NCBI RefSeq assembly: GCF_018842675.1
Contig: NZ_JAGTWO010000003.1
Span: 21,889-85,888, forward strand
Reading direction: 5' to 3'
DNA length: 64,000 nt
Source of the DNA: Candidatus Pantoea bituminis
Lineage (GTDB): Bacteria; Pseudomonadota; Gammaproteobacteria; Enterobacterales; Enterobacteriaceae
Shown: in pieces, positions 55,930 to 63,771 of the stretch
How the letters are laid out: each line of letters begins with the position of its first letter
Numbering within the stretch: the first letter of the stretch is position 1
The notes under the pieces: generated by a model
What the model saw: the letters and a program-made list of their open reading frames with translations, nothing else
Told to the model about the DNA's origin: nothing
Databases searched by the model: none
Translations under genes and position numbers: made by a program

Positions 55930-56633
55930 CCGTCTTCCCCCTGCTGCAAAACGACCGGCATGATGCCGTTACCGAACCGCATCCAGCGGCCGCCGTCGTG
56001 ATTCAGTGTGATCTGACGGCTGCGTACCCTGTCCAGTGGGATATGATGGTCTTTTGCCCAGCCGCGCAGTTTCCCGTCATCGCCCTGGCTGTCAACAAGA
56101 TAAATATCAACCGGCCTGTTATCGGCTAACACAGCTGCAAGGCGGGCGTCACACTGCACGCAGTTTGCGGATTTTACGAACAGAGCCAGTCGCCCACCGG
56201 TATCGTGTGCGATGCCCGCTGCATTGCCCATGTTGACGGCAAGTGTTTCCGGGTAGAGGCGTTTCCATGCGGCGGTGACTTCGCGCTGAAAATCCAGCTC
56301 TCTTTGCGTACGTGCGAACTCTTCCCTGACCCATTTCTCAGCGTATTTACGACGCTCAGCCTCGCTTCGCGCCTCAATACCCAGCGTTGAAAGCGGATCC
56401 AGACCCGGCGACTGAATGCCGCGCGGGCCGCTCATCAGCGACTGATAGCGCTGATAATCATCCTGGCTCAGTCCCCACTGCCCGGCTTGCTGCTGCAGTT
56501 CCTGCACGCTGCTTTGCTGCACGCTCTGACCCGATGCATCTACAGATTCGCCACTGGATTTCTGAACCTGAATACTGGCCTGAGCCGAGCAGCAAAACAT
56601 AATCACTGCAAGATTGACTATTTTTAGCTTCAT
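55908..56633 (-). CDS. Integrating conjugative element protein, PFL_4693 family
   Basis: A 241-residue secreted protein (signal peptide to about residue 20). It has a glutamine-rich helical N-terminal half and a thioredoxin-like C-terminal domain with a CVQC motif (FVKSANCVQCDARLA) and an IMPVVL cis-Pro-like segment. TIGR03759 family. The CxxC suggests disulfide chemistry for the Cys-rich TraU-like protein, which is my inference. Confidence 0.82.
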   Translation of the reverse strand: MKLKIVNLAVIMFCCSAQASIQVQKSSGESVDASGQSVQQSSVQELQQQAGQWGLSQDDYQRYQSLMSGPRGIQSPGLDPLSTLGIEARSEAERRKYAEKWVREEFARTQRELDFQREVTAAWKRLYPETLAVNMGNAAGIAHDTGGRLALFVKSANCVQCDARLAAVLADNRPVDIYLVDSQGDDGKLRGWAKDHHIPLDRVRSRQITLNHDGGRWMRFGNGIMPVVLQQGEDGWQLAAF

Positions 56634-56643
56634 ATCACCTCCG

Positions 56644-57410
56644 TTAGCGGACGTTGATAGTGGTTAAGCGCCCGTTTACGCGAAACTGCGCCTGCCCGTA
56701 GCCGGCATGAATAAGTGTCCAGCCATTAACGGTCTGCCCTTCGCCTACCAGGCGGATTTCAGCAAGTGAGCTGAACCCCGTGGGCGCGATCGCCGCAAAG
56801 GACTCCGCCCCCGCTTTTCAACGCCGGTCAGTACAAATGGCGCTTTTCGGGCCATGGTTTTGACTGCCTTATGTGGCTTAGCGGGTGCCGGCTTTTTTAC
56901 GTCTGGTGCCGATTTGGGTTCAGCTGCGGCCTGTTGTGCTTTCTGAGGCGGATGCTGCAGTGCGGTGACGGACTGTTCCAGTGCAGCCTGGCGGCTCTGC
57001 AGCGCAGTCTGTAAATCATTCAGCTCGCTGACCGACTGACGAACCTGACTGACTGCCTCAGGTAAGCCTTTTGCAGACCAGGCTTCGAGAGATTTACGGA
57101 CCGCATCAAGCTGTGCCTGCTGTCGTTTAATCGACTCGGCCTGCGTGTTGATAGTTGCCTGAAGAGGTTCAAGATCGGTCTTAGCCAGCGCCTGGGTATA
57201 AACCACGTTTTGCTGCTTCTCGACGTAGCTGAGACGGTTTTCCTGCGACACACCGGCGCGAAGCGAAATAAAAGCGAGGCCAAGTGCAGCAACCGAAAGT
57301 GTGATCAGCCCTATAGCCGGCAGGCGGCGTTTTATGGCTCTGAATCTGCTGTCTGATGACTGAGCAACATCATCAGTATTCTTCTCAGGGAAGGTTGTTT
57401 CTGTCGTCAT
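56644..57410 (-). CDS. Inner-membrane coiled-coil protein of the pil/tra operon (frame broken once)
   Basis: About 255 residues. A short cytoplasmic start (MTTETTFPEKNTDDVAQSSD), one membrane helix (about residues 35-55), a long coiled coil (60-150) and a Lys/Pro-rich linker come first. The compact C-terminal domain is reached only if C-run 56808-56812 has six C, after which it reads AESFAAIAPTGFSSLAEIRL. Topology is like PilO/PilP/TraB-type periplasmic rods. It overlaps pilL by four bases. Confidence 0.72.
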
Positions 57411-58054
57411 TTTGTCAGCCACCCTCCGTGAGCAGGCTGGGCCTGAATGGGACGGGGAGCGATTGCCTGAGATGTACTGGAGGAAGAAGGAGTGCCTACA
57501 GCCGGCGCGTATGCGCCGGCAGGTCGCGCCGGCAGTTGTGTCGCGGGCAACTGATAGCCGGCACGCAGGCTGTGACAAACCACGCGCTGTACATCATCAA
57601 CCTCCAGCTCCCATGCCGGGCCAGCCAGCACCTGCAGGGCAGTGCGCAGACGCATCGGGCCAAGCTGGAACTGGACGGCCGGCAGCGGTTGACGGTACAA
57701 AACACCGTTGGCCGGGCCGGTCTGACACAGTGAGTAACCCGACTGTTTCAGCGCATAACGCATGGCATCGGCCACGGTAGGCTGCACCGAGGAAGGGATG
57801 CGGACGTCAATAATTTGCGAGAGTGGGTCGCGCTGCACGGCCTGCGGATCCGTGCTGACCAGCAAATACCGATCGTAGCGGACGACTTCAGGCGTCCGCG
57901 CGTAGACATAATCGGCTGATGGCTGAATGTTGCGGGATACGCTGACCGGAGCAACCGGTTCGGCAGGGGCCCGTACCTGCAGCTTCTGGGGTTGCTGAAT
58001 GCACCCCGTCAGTAGCGCAAGCGGTAATGCGGCAAAGACGGCATTAAATTTCAT
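57407..58054 (-). CDS. pilL: PilL-like lipoprotein (TIGR03748 type), head of the pilL-traD operon
   Basis: A 215-residue lipoprotein: signal MKFNAVFAALPLALLTG with lipobox Cys near residue 18. A domain follows with ADYVYARTPEVVRYDRYLLV and TVADAMRYALKQSGYSLC, then a proline-rich tail. TIGR03748 covers this PilL N-terminal domain in MPF-G elements. It probably contributes to a type IV-like pilus or outer-membrane channel. The third operon-head element lies upstream. Confidence 0.8.
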   Translation of the reverse strand: MKFNAVFAALPLALLTGCIQQPQKLQVRAPAEPVAPVSVSRNIQPSADYVYARTPEVVRYDRYLLVSTDPQAVQRDPLSQIIDVRIPSSVQPTVADAMRYALKQSGYSLCQTGPANGVLYRQPLPAVQFQLGPMRLRTALQVLAGPAWELEVDDVQRVVCHSLRAGYQLPATQLPARPAGAYAPAVGTPSSSSTSQAIAPRPIQAQPAHGGWLTK

Positions 58055-58109
58055 CTGAAAAGTTCCTGTACAGTGAGAACAGGCCTCACTGTGCGCAACT
58101 CTTCAGTGC

Positions 58110-58131
58110 GCTTCTATCAACAACTCTTTTT
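58110..58131 (-). promoter_or_regulatory. Operon-head element E3 (upstream of pilL), core only
   Basis: Carries the AACTCTTTTT core (58122-58131) 70 bases from the pilL start, close to the 67-base spacing of E1 and E2. The flanks differ. Confidence 0.45.
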
Positions 58132-58141
58132 GCGTTTTCAA

Positions 58142-58171
58142 AAAAAACGCCGACCGGAGTCAGCGTTTTTT
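58142..58171 (-). terminator. Terminator between the DUF2442 gene and pilL
   Basis: AAAAAACGC (58142-58150) pairs with GCGTTTTTT (58163-58171), with further G-C pairs inside. Bidirectional in form. Confidence 0.8.
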
Positions 58172-58182
58172 AGTCAGCACCT

Positions 58183-58431
58183 TCAGGCAACCTGATGGGG
58201 CGGATGCGTTATGTCACCGCGCCCGTGTAACAGGCCGTCGATGGAAACATCTTCGTCCAGTGCGTCCCAGTGGATCCCACGCGGTGAGAGTTCATAGTCT
58301 TTCAGCTGTTCGGCAGACGCGTTGCAAAGTCGGGGAAACCACGACAGCGGCACACCGATTATTCGCTCGTCTGACAGTTCGACCCACATGATGCGGTCAT
58401 CGAACCGAACTTCCTTAGCTGAAATAATCAT
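58183..58431 (-). CDS. DUF2442 protein
   Basis: An 82-residue protein with the DUF2442 pattern: VRFDDRIMWVELSDERIIGV, PLSWFPRL, and GIHWDALDEDVSIDGLL. These small proteins are usually encoded after a DUF4160 gene, as here (overlap 17 bases), an arrangement proposed as toxin-antitoxin-like. No activity is established. A terminator follows 12 bases later. Confidence 0.82.
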   Translation of the reverse strand: MIISAKEVRFDDRIMWVELSDERIIGVPLSWFPRLCNASAEQLKDYELSPRGIHWDALDEDVSIDGLLHGRGDITHPPHQVA

Positions 58432-58655
58432 TCCAGGCCTCCAGAAGCAGGGGTTGGTTTAGCTTTATCAGTATTGTCAGCTCTTTTAACGTCCTCGAAT
58501 CAAATCCATCGTTACGCGCCAGTTTCACAACCGGATCCAGCCAGAACTTTGCTTCTGTGCCGGCCTTCATCACATGAATGTGAGCAGGTTCGCGCGGATT
58601 ACCTTCGTTGGAGTAGAAAAAACCGAAAACCGTTCAGCCGTAATATGACAGGCAT
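58415..58655 (-). CDS. DUF4160 protein (frame broken once)
   Basis: About 80 residues. It starts MPVILRLNGFRFFFYSNEGN, with the DUF4160 signature PAHIHVMKAGTEAKFW, and ends LLLEAWNDYFS. The frame is broken at A-run 58617-58622, where two bases seem missing. It precedes and overlaps the DUF2442 gene, the standard pair. It lies between ssb and the pilL operon. Confidence 0.7.
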
Positions 58656-58717
58656 CGTCAGTAACCTTTAAAGGATTATGGTGAAATTTATTGCAGCGGT
58701 CAAAACGCAGCGAAAGG

Positions 58718-59326
58718 TCAGAGAGAGGATAAAGCGTGTTTCGCCATGCCGTAACCGTGTCCAAGGAACGGTATGTCATCATCCCAGTCTCCTGCAGGCT
58801 GCGACTGTGGCACGGGCTGCTGGGGCGCTGGATGAGCGGCATTGTTACGTTGCGAACCACGGTTGCCTTTCCCTTTATTTCCACTGTTTTTCTGTTGCGG
58901 AGCGGAATCAGACTGTGACGGTGGCTGCTGACGCTGCCCCCGATCACCACTGTACTGCTGCTGATCGCTGTTTTGTGCACGGCTCCCTAACATCTGCAGA
59001 GTGCCGCCAACGTTCACGACGACTTCCGTCGAGTATTTGTCCTGACCGCTCTGATCCTGCCATTTGCGAGTGCGCAGCTGACCCTCAATATAGACCTGAG
59101 AACCTTTGCGCAGGTATTCGCCGGCGACTTCTGCAAGCTTGCCAAAAAGCACAACGCGATGCCACTCGGTCACTTCCCGGTTTTCACCGGTCTGCTTATC
59201 ACGCCATGACTCCGACGTTGCCAGTGAAATGTTAGCGACAGCGCCGCCGTTAGGCATGTAGCGGATTTCCGGATCCTGACCGAGATTGCCAACGAGAATG
59301 ACTTTGTTTACGCCACGTGAGGACAT
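58718..59326 (-). CDS. ssb: Single-stranded DNA-binding protein
   Basis: A 202-residue SSB: OB-fold [20 protein letters not shown], then [20 protein letters not shown] and a Gln/Asn/Gly-rich linker. The acidic motif WDDDIPF is followed by 16 further residues ([15 protein letters not shown]). In chromosomal SSB the DDDIPF tip is terminal, so this tail is unusual. It coats transferred single strands and hosts repair partners. Start ATG 59326 with AAGGAGC upstream. Confidence 0.9.
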   Translation of the reverse strand: MSSRGVNKVILVGNLGQDPEIRYMPNGGAVANISLATSESWRDKQTGENREVTEWHRVVLFGKLAEVAGEYLRKGSQVYIEGQLRTRKWQDQSGQDKYSTEVVVNVGGTLQMLGSRAQNSDQQQYSGDRGQRQQPPSQSDSAPQQKNSGNKGKGNRGSQRNNAAHPAPQQPVPQSQPAGDWDDDIPFLGHGYGMAKHALSSL

Positions 59327-59382
59327 AAGAATGCTCCTTATGAGGGTAAGCCTGCTCAGAAGAGAGCAGGCTTGGTGAACAA

Positions 59383-59865
59383 TCAGAATGAGTTTTCTGC
59401 GTAGGATTGCTGCTGGGAAGCGGCATTCTGCGCATGCTGCGGTTCTGCGCGTTCAGTCTTAAAGACCATGTCCTGGCCTATTTTGATCCAGTCCACCTTG
59501 ATCAGGCGGGCTTTCAGGCTGACGCGGCTTTCACCTGCGTGCTCACCATTTTTCAGCTGAAAAATGTCCGTTGACGGGTTGCTGAGTACGAAGCCAATCA
59601 GCACCTTCTTATCTTCATCAACCGCTTTCTGACAGCGGTTGATGAGGCTGCTGGTTTCTTTGCCGGCAACGGTGACGTCGAATCGCACATAAGAGGGGCT
59701 GTCGCTCGGACCTGACAGTGCGTTGATAACGCAGCTGATGAAGGTGCCGGACTGAGCATTGACCTGCCGAACGTTGCTGAGATACCCCAGGCCGTTAATG
59801 GTCAGGTTGAAGTAGTCTTTAGATTTGCCGTTGTTGTTAGCATTGGAAGTGTTATTTACAGACAT
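59383..59865 (-). CDS. DUF3577 (STY4534-type) ICE replication protein
   Basis: A 160-residue protein of the DUF3577 family, named after STY4534 in SPI-7: [32 protein letters not shown], then VRFDVTVAG and [16 protein letters not shown]. It resembles an SSB-like beta domain, always near ssb and topB in these elements. Presumed to help element replication or single-strand handling. The frame is intact; the start at 59865 follows GGAGAAA. Confidence 0.82.
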   Translation of the reverse strand: MSVNNTSNANNNGKSKDYFNLTINGLGYLSNVRQVNAQSGTFISCVINALSGPSDSPSYVRFDVTVAGKETSSLINRCQKAVDEDKKVLIGFVLSNPSTDIFQLKNGEHAGESRVSLKARLIKVDWIKIGQDMVFKTERAEPQHAQNAASQQQSYAENSF

Positions 59866-60194
59866 GGTGTTTTCTCCGTGAGGGTCAAATTTAGTTCGAC
59901 GGAGAAAACTTCTGCCCTGACGGGAGAAGTCTTCCCGTCGGGGAGTCAGAATCAGCTAAGTTCTGACTGTCTTGATAGTTAAATGTACCTTCATCGCCAG
60001 GCAGTAGGAGCCGTAGTTGACGATATCTGCTTCCAAAGGCGGGCAGATTTACCACACTGATGTGTTCTCCCTTGCAGGCTACAGGAGTGTTATGTTCAGC
60101 CACCCGAAGGCGATTCTCTCAGGCCGGTGAATCATTGGTGGTCGTCAGAGACGACAGACAAGCACGTTCATTTTTAAGCCAAATTCTGCAGCTG
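59866..60194. other. Intergenic between DUF3577 gene and topB
   Basis: 329 bases. A 70-codon open frame at 59891-60103 on the minus strand lacks a ribosome site and a recognisable domain and is not called. I see no strong terminator. Confidence 0.35.
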
Positions 60195-62261
60195 TCAACC
60201 TTTCTGACTTTTCAGACGAATGGTCACCTGACCAGAGGCTGTGCCTCTCAGCCCCTTGCCGCCACCACGGGTTTTCCCCGTGGCCTGACGCCGGGTTTTA
60301 CGGTTTGTCTCACCAACGATCCCCTTACAGTCCGGATACTTCATGCAGCTCCAGAATTTACCTTCTTTACCCTTACGCTGCCGCGTCGTTCCGCCGCAAA
60401 CAGGACAGGCCGGACCGACCGGTGCCGTGACCTTAAAAGCAGTGGTCCGCCCTTTTTCAATAAGATGCCGGGTCCACTGGCTCTGCTTTTGCATAAACTC
60501 GCTGAGTCCGCTTTTTCCCTGGGCGATATCATCCAGCGCCTGCTCCCAGAGTGCCGTCATGCCGGGGCTTGTCAGCGTTTCAGGCAATGCAGCGATCAGT
60601 TCCCGCGCCATTTGCGTGGCAATGATGAATTTTCCTTTTTTCTCCAGGAAGCCCCGTTTAAACAACGTTTCGAGTACGCCGCTGCGCGTCGCTTCCGTAC
60701 CCAGCCCCGCGTTATCGCGAAGCACCTTTTTGAGCTGAGGATCCGTGACCAAGCTGGCCGCGTTTTTCATGGCGGCAATAAGCGTTCCTTCTGTATGGTG
60801 CGGCGGCGCTTTGGTCATATTATCTTTGACGTCTGCGCCGGTGACGCTACAGACGCTGCCCTGATCCAGCGCTGGCAGCTGTGCGGCGGACTCCTTATCA
60901 CCGTCTTCCTCTTCAGCCAGCTCCCCGCTGAACAGTGATTTCCACCCGGCATGAACCAGTACGCGCCCGCGCGTGCGAAAAAGCTGATTTCCGATATTGA
61001 AGGTGGCATCCGTCACATCGGTTTCCTGCAGCGGCATAAACTGCGCCAGATAGTGCAGCCGGATAAGTGAGTAGACTTTGAGCTCTTTCGCATTCAGCTT
61101 TGCGATTTCAAATGGCTGCCGCGTCGGGATAATGGCGTGGTGCGCGGTAATTTTCTTGTCGTTCCAGACGCGTGAGTTAAAAGCAGTATCAAGACGGGAA
61201 AGCTCAGGAGCGATGGCAGGATCGGAGTGCTGTATGGCCTGAAGCACGTCTCTGACCTCTTCGCGCATTGAAACCGGCAGATAACCGCAGTCTGTTCGCG
61301 GATAGGTCGTTGCCTTATGCGTTTCATACAGCGACTGGGCTATAGACAGCACCTCATTGGCTCCAAATCCCCATTTCTTATTGCAGACTTCCATCAGCGT
61401 GCCGAGTGTAAAACACAGCGGTGCCGGCGTTTTATCGCGCTTTTTCTCGACGGTGATAACGCTGCCGTTGCCGGCTTTCTGGCAGAGCTGCTGAACAGCC
61501 TGTGCAATCTGCTGGTTAACGCAGCGCTTCTCCTCGTCGCAGTATTGCTCCGCCGCAACCCATTCGGCCTCAAAAGAAACACCGTCTTTTTCAAGCTGTG
61601 CCCGGACCTTCCACCACGGCTTGGGTGTAAAACCCGCTATTTCAAGATCCCGGTTAACCACTATAGCGAGCGTGGGCGTCTGCACCCGCCCAACTGAAAA
61701 CACCTCTGATACCCCGGCTTCACCGGCTTTGAGGGTATAAAGCCGCGTCAGGTTCATCCCGATAAGCCAGTCTGCCCGCGAACGGCCAACGCCGGCCTGA
61801 TAGAGTTTTTCGGTCTTGTCACCTGATAACATGCCACTGAGAGCTTTTTTGATGCTGGCTTCATCCAGCGCGGATAGCCAGAGCCGGCGAACGGCCCCAC
61901 TGTAATTGCAGTATTCCATCAGCGCGCGCGCGATCACTTCACCTTCACGATCGGCATCGGTCGCAATGACCACTTCACTGGCCTGTTTCAGCAGTTTTTT
62001 GATGACGCCAAACTGATCGGCAGTGTCTTTTTTGACGGTCATCTGCCAGCGGTCGGGGATGATTGGCAGCACCTCCGTGCGCCACGGGCGGCCATACTGC
62101 TCACCGTAAGTTTCGGGTGTAGCCGTTTCCAGCAAATGCCCCACCGCCCACGTGACCGTAATGTTACCGCCGGAAATATACCCCTGCCCGCGCTGGCTGA
62201 CGCCCAGCACGCGGGCAATATCTTTGGCCTGAGAGGGTTTTTCACACAGATAAAGTTGCAT
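60195..62261 (-). CDS. topB: Type IA DNA topoisomerase III
   Basis: A 688-residue topoisomerase III. The TOPRIM domain has EKPSQAKDIARVLG and DADREGE (near residue 105), the catalytic Tyr is in TTYPRTDCGYLP near 325, and a C-terminal zinc finger CPVCGG...CMKYPDC is followed by a basic tail. TopB-type enzymes decatenate and are a fixed part of SPI-7/PFGI-1-like transfer modules. The frame is intact. Start MQLYLCEKPSQAKD at 62261. Confidence 0.94.
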   Translation of the reverse strand: MQLYLCEKPSQAKDIARVLGVSQRGQGYISGGNITVTWAVGHLLETATPETYGEQYGRPWRTEVLPIIPDRWQMTVKKDTADQFGVIKKLLKQASEVVIATDADREGEVIARALMEYCNYSGAVRRLWLSALDEASIKKALSGMLSGDKTEKLYQAGVGRSRADWLIGMNLTRLYTLKAGEAGVSEVFSVGRVQTPTLAIVVNRDLEIAGFTPKPWWKVRAQLEKDGVSFEAEWVAAEQYCDEEKRCVNQQIAQAVQQLCQKAGNGSVITVEKKRDKTPAPLCFTLGTLMEVCNKKWGFGANEVLSIAQSLYETHKATTYPRTDCGYLPVSMREEVRDVLQAIQHSDPAIAPELSRLDTAFNSRVWNDKKITAHHAIIPTRQPFEIAKLNAKELKVYSLIRLHYLAQFMPLQETDVTDATFNIGNQLFRTRGRVLVHAGWKSLFSGELAEEEDGDKESAAQLPALDQGSVCSVTGADVKDNMTKAPPHHTEGTLIAAMKNAASLVTDPQLKKVLRDNAGLGTEATRSGVLETLFKRGFLEKKGKFIIATQMARELIAALPETLTSPGMTALWEQALDDIAQGKSGLSEFMQKQSQWTRHLIEKGRTTAFKVTAPVGPACPVCGGTTRQRKGKEGKFWSCMKYPDCKGIVGETNRKTRRQATGKTRGGGKGLRGTASGQVTIRLKSQKG

Positions 62262-62275
62262 GCCGGCCTCCGGGA

Positions 62276-62839
62276 TTAGCGTGCCTGGCCAGAAGCGACC
62301 TGGCGGACCTGAGTCATGACATTATTGAACGCACTGCCGGTAAGATGCGATGCGGCGGGCGATTTGTACGTCACATACACCCGCGTATCGGTGCCGTTCT
62401 TTTCAAGCTCTATATCCATATGGTCGTTGTCTCCCACATCACCGCCCATGCGATAGGAACTTCCCGGAACGGCCTCCCAGACAGGATGGGCGTCCTCAAT
62501 CGCTGCTGCACTCCATCGGCTGTTACGGTCTCTGGAACGGATACGTTCAATTTCCTCAGCGCTGACATAGCCATAGTGGCGCTTAAGTCGGGCGGCGGCC
62601 GTGTCTATATCAACCGGCACGCTGAACTGCTTACTGGCACTTTGCCCGGCTGAGCTTGTTGCTTTTGTCAGCACCGGCATACCGTTGCCGGAGTCCATTG
62701 AATTTGAGTCACTGCCGCGCAGGGTTTTGCTGATACTGAAAGCGGTATCGCTGATGTTTTTGTTGATGCTGACAAAGTCAGTGCCTGCGCAGCCGCTGAG
62801 AAGGGCGAAGATAACGCCCGAAGTGATAATTCGGTTCAA
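62276..62839 (-). CDS. Lipoprotein of the transfer region
   Basis: A 187-residue lipoprotein. The best start is TTG 62839, two bases after the previous stop and behind AGAGGAAG; the signal is NRIITSGVIFALLSGCAGTD with the lipobox Cys. The ORF extending to 62944 only overlaps the previous gene. The C-terminal half contains VDIDTAAARLKRHYGYVS. No named family is recognised. Position (between topB and the PFL_4669 gene) matches related elements. Confidence 0.68.
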   Translation of the reverse strand: MNRIITSGVIFALLSGCAGTDFVSINKNISDTAFSISKTLRGSDSNSMDSGNGMPVLTKATSSAGQSASKQFSVPVDIDTAAARLKRHYGYVSAEEIERIRSRDRNSRWSAAAIEDAHPVWEAVPGSSYRMGGDVGDNDHMDIELEKNGTDTRVYVTYKSPAASHLTGSAFNNVMTQVRQVASGQAR

Positions 62840-62840
62840 A

Positions 62841-63554
62841 TTAATCTTCCTCTGAAATAACGGCAGTAAGGGGTGAGAATGAAGAGCGTTTTTTGCCCGA
62901 CATAACAGCTGGGTCGGGTTCACCAAGGCGCTTGATAGCAGCAAGACCCCGCGCCGTTTTGTGACGGATATCGTCGTAAGTCACCGGTACGGTTCGGTAA
63001 TTCTGGAGCAGCCCGTATACAACCCGTATGGCTTTACTGCCTTTGTCCAGAAACTGATCGCGCTGTGAGCGGGAAACCAGACCGTAATGAAATGCCTGGA
63101 AGGCTTTCAGCGCCAGCTGATCGTAATGAACCAGTAGCCAGACGCAGCGATAGCCCAGAGGTGACCGGCTGAAAACATCAAGGTTAAGCGGTTCGGAGGA
63201 GGTAACTTCTGACATAGTGATGCTGGCAGGGATCCCGGCTATAATTTTTTCGATAATCCTTACCTGCTCTTGAACCTTCCCGGTCGCAAGCTGAATGGCC
63301 TCTTCAAGTTTGACCAGTAACTCGTCCCCGTAGGGGTTACCTGCAGCGGCATCGCGGCCGGCATATCCTGCCCGCGAGATAGCTTCCGGCATACCCAGGA
63401 TTTTTGGACGATGATCCGGAGTGCGCTTTTCTTCAGAGCGATTGCGACCTTCCCAGAGTCTGATTGCATAATGCGAGTGCAGCTCGACAGTCAGCGTGGA
63501 TACTAATCCGCCTGACCGTCGGGGCGTTGATTGAGGAGTTGTCTGTTCGGCCAT
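62841..63554 (-). CDS. Integrating conjugative element protein, PFL_4669 family
   Basis: A 237-residue cytoplasmic protein of the TIGR03761 family: HSHYAIRLWEGRNRSEEKRT, then KILGMPEAISRAGYAGRDAA and a helical C-terminal half. It lies next to topB in SPI-7/PFGI-1-type elements. Function unknown; perhaps linked to maintenance or replication of the element. GGAGACAG precedes the ATG at 63554. Confidence 0.85.
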   Translation of the reverse strand: MAEQTTPQSTPRRSGGLVSTLTVELHSHYAIRLWEGRNRSEEKRTPDHRPKILGMPEAISRAGYAGRDAAAGNPYGDELLVKLEEAIQLATGKVQEQVRIIEKIIAGIPASITMSEVTSSEPLNLDVFSRSPLGYRCVWLLVHYDQLALKAFQAFHYGLVSRSQRDQFLDKGSKAIRVVYGLLQNYRTVPVTYDDIRHKTARGLAAIKRLGEPDPAVMSGKKRSSFSPLTAVISEED

Positions 63555-63687
63555 AGCTGTCTCCTGATTGGCAAAGGCTTTAATAAATCAAGTGGGGATC
63601 CTTATTCCTGAGAGGACCGTAAACAACCCGAAATCAGATGTTCAAAACGCAAAATTTTTTCACATCACAGGCTGCTCACTTACTGAC

Positions 63688-63710
63688 CAGTGTTGCACGG
63701 TGCAACACTG
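63688..63710. promoter_or_regulatory. 23-bp palindrome, parS-like or terminator
   Basis: CAGTGTTGCAC and GTGCAACACTG pair perfectly around a central G. The core TGTTGCAC-G-GTGCAACA resembles the shape of parS/ParB-type sites. On the plus strand TTTTCTTTT follows, so it could also be a terminator. Confidence 0.5.
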
Positions 63711-63771
63711 TTTTCTTTTAACCACCTCAATTCGAACCGGCAGCATTGACTCTTTGATACTGGCTGTCTGG

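Noticed and set aside
59891..60103. 70-residue minus-strand frame between DUF3577 and topB
   Set aside because: Weak start context and no recognisable fold. It probably overlaps regulatory DNA.
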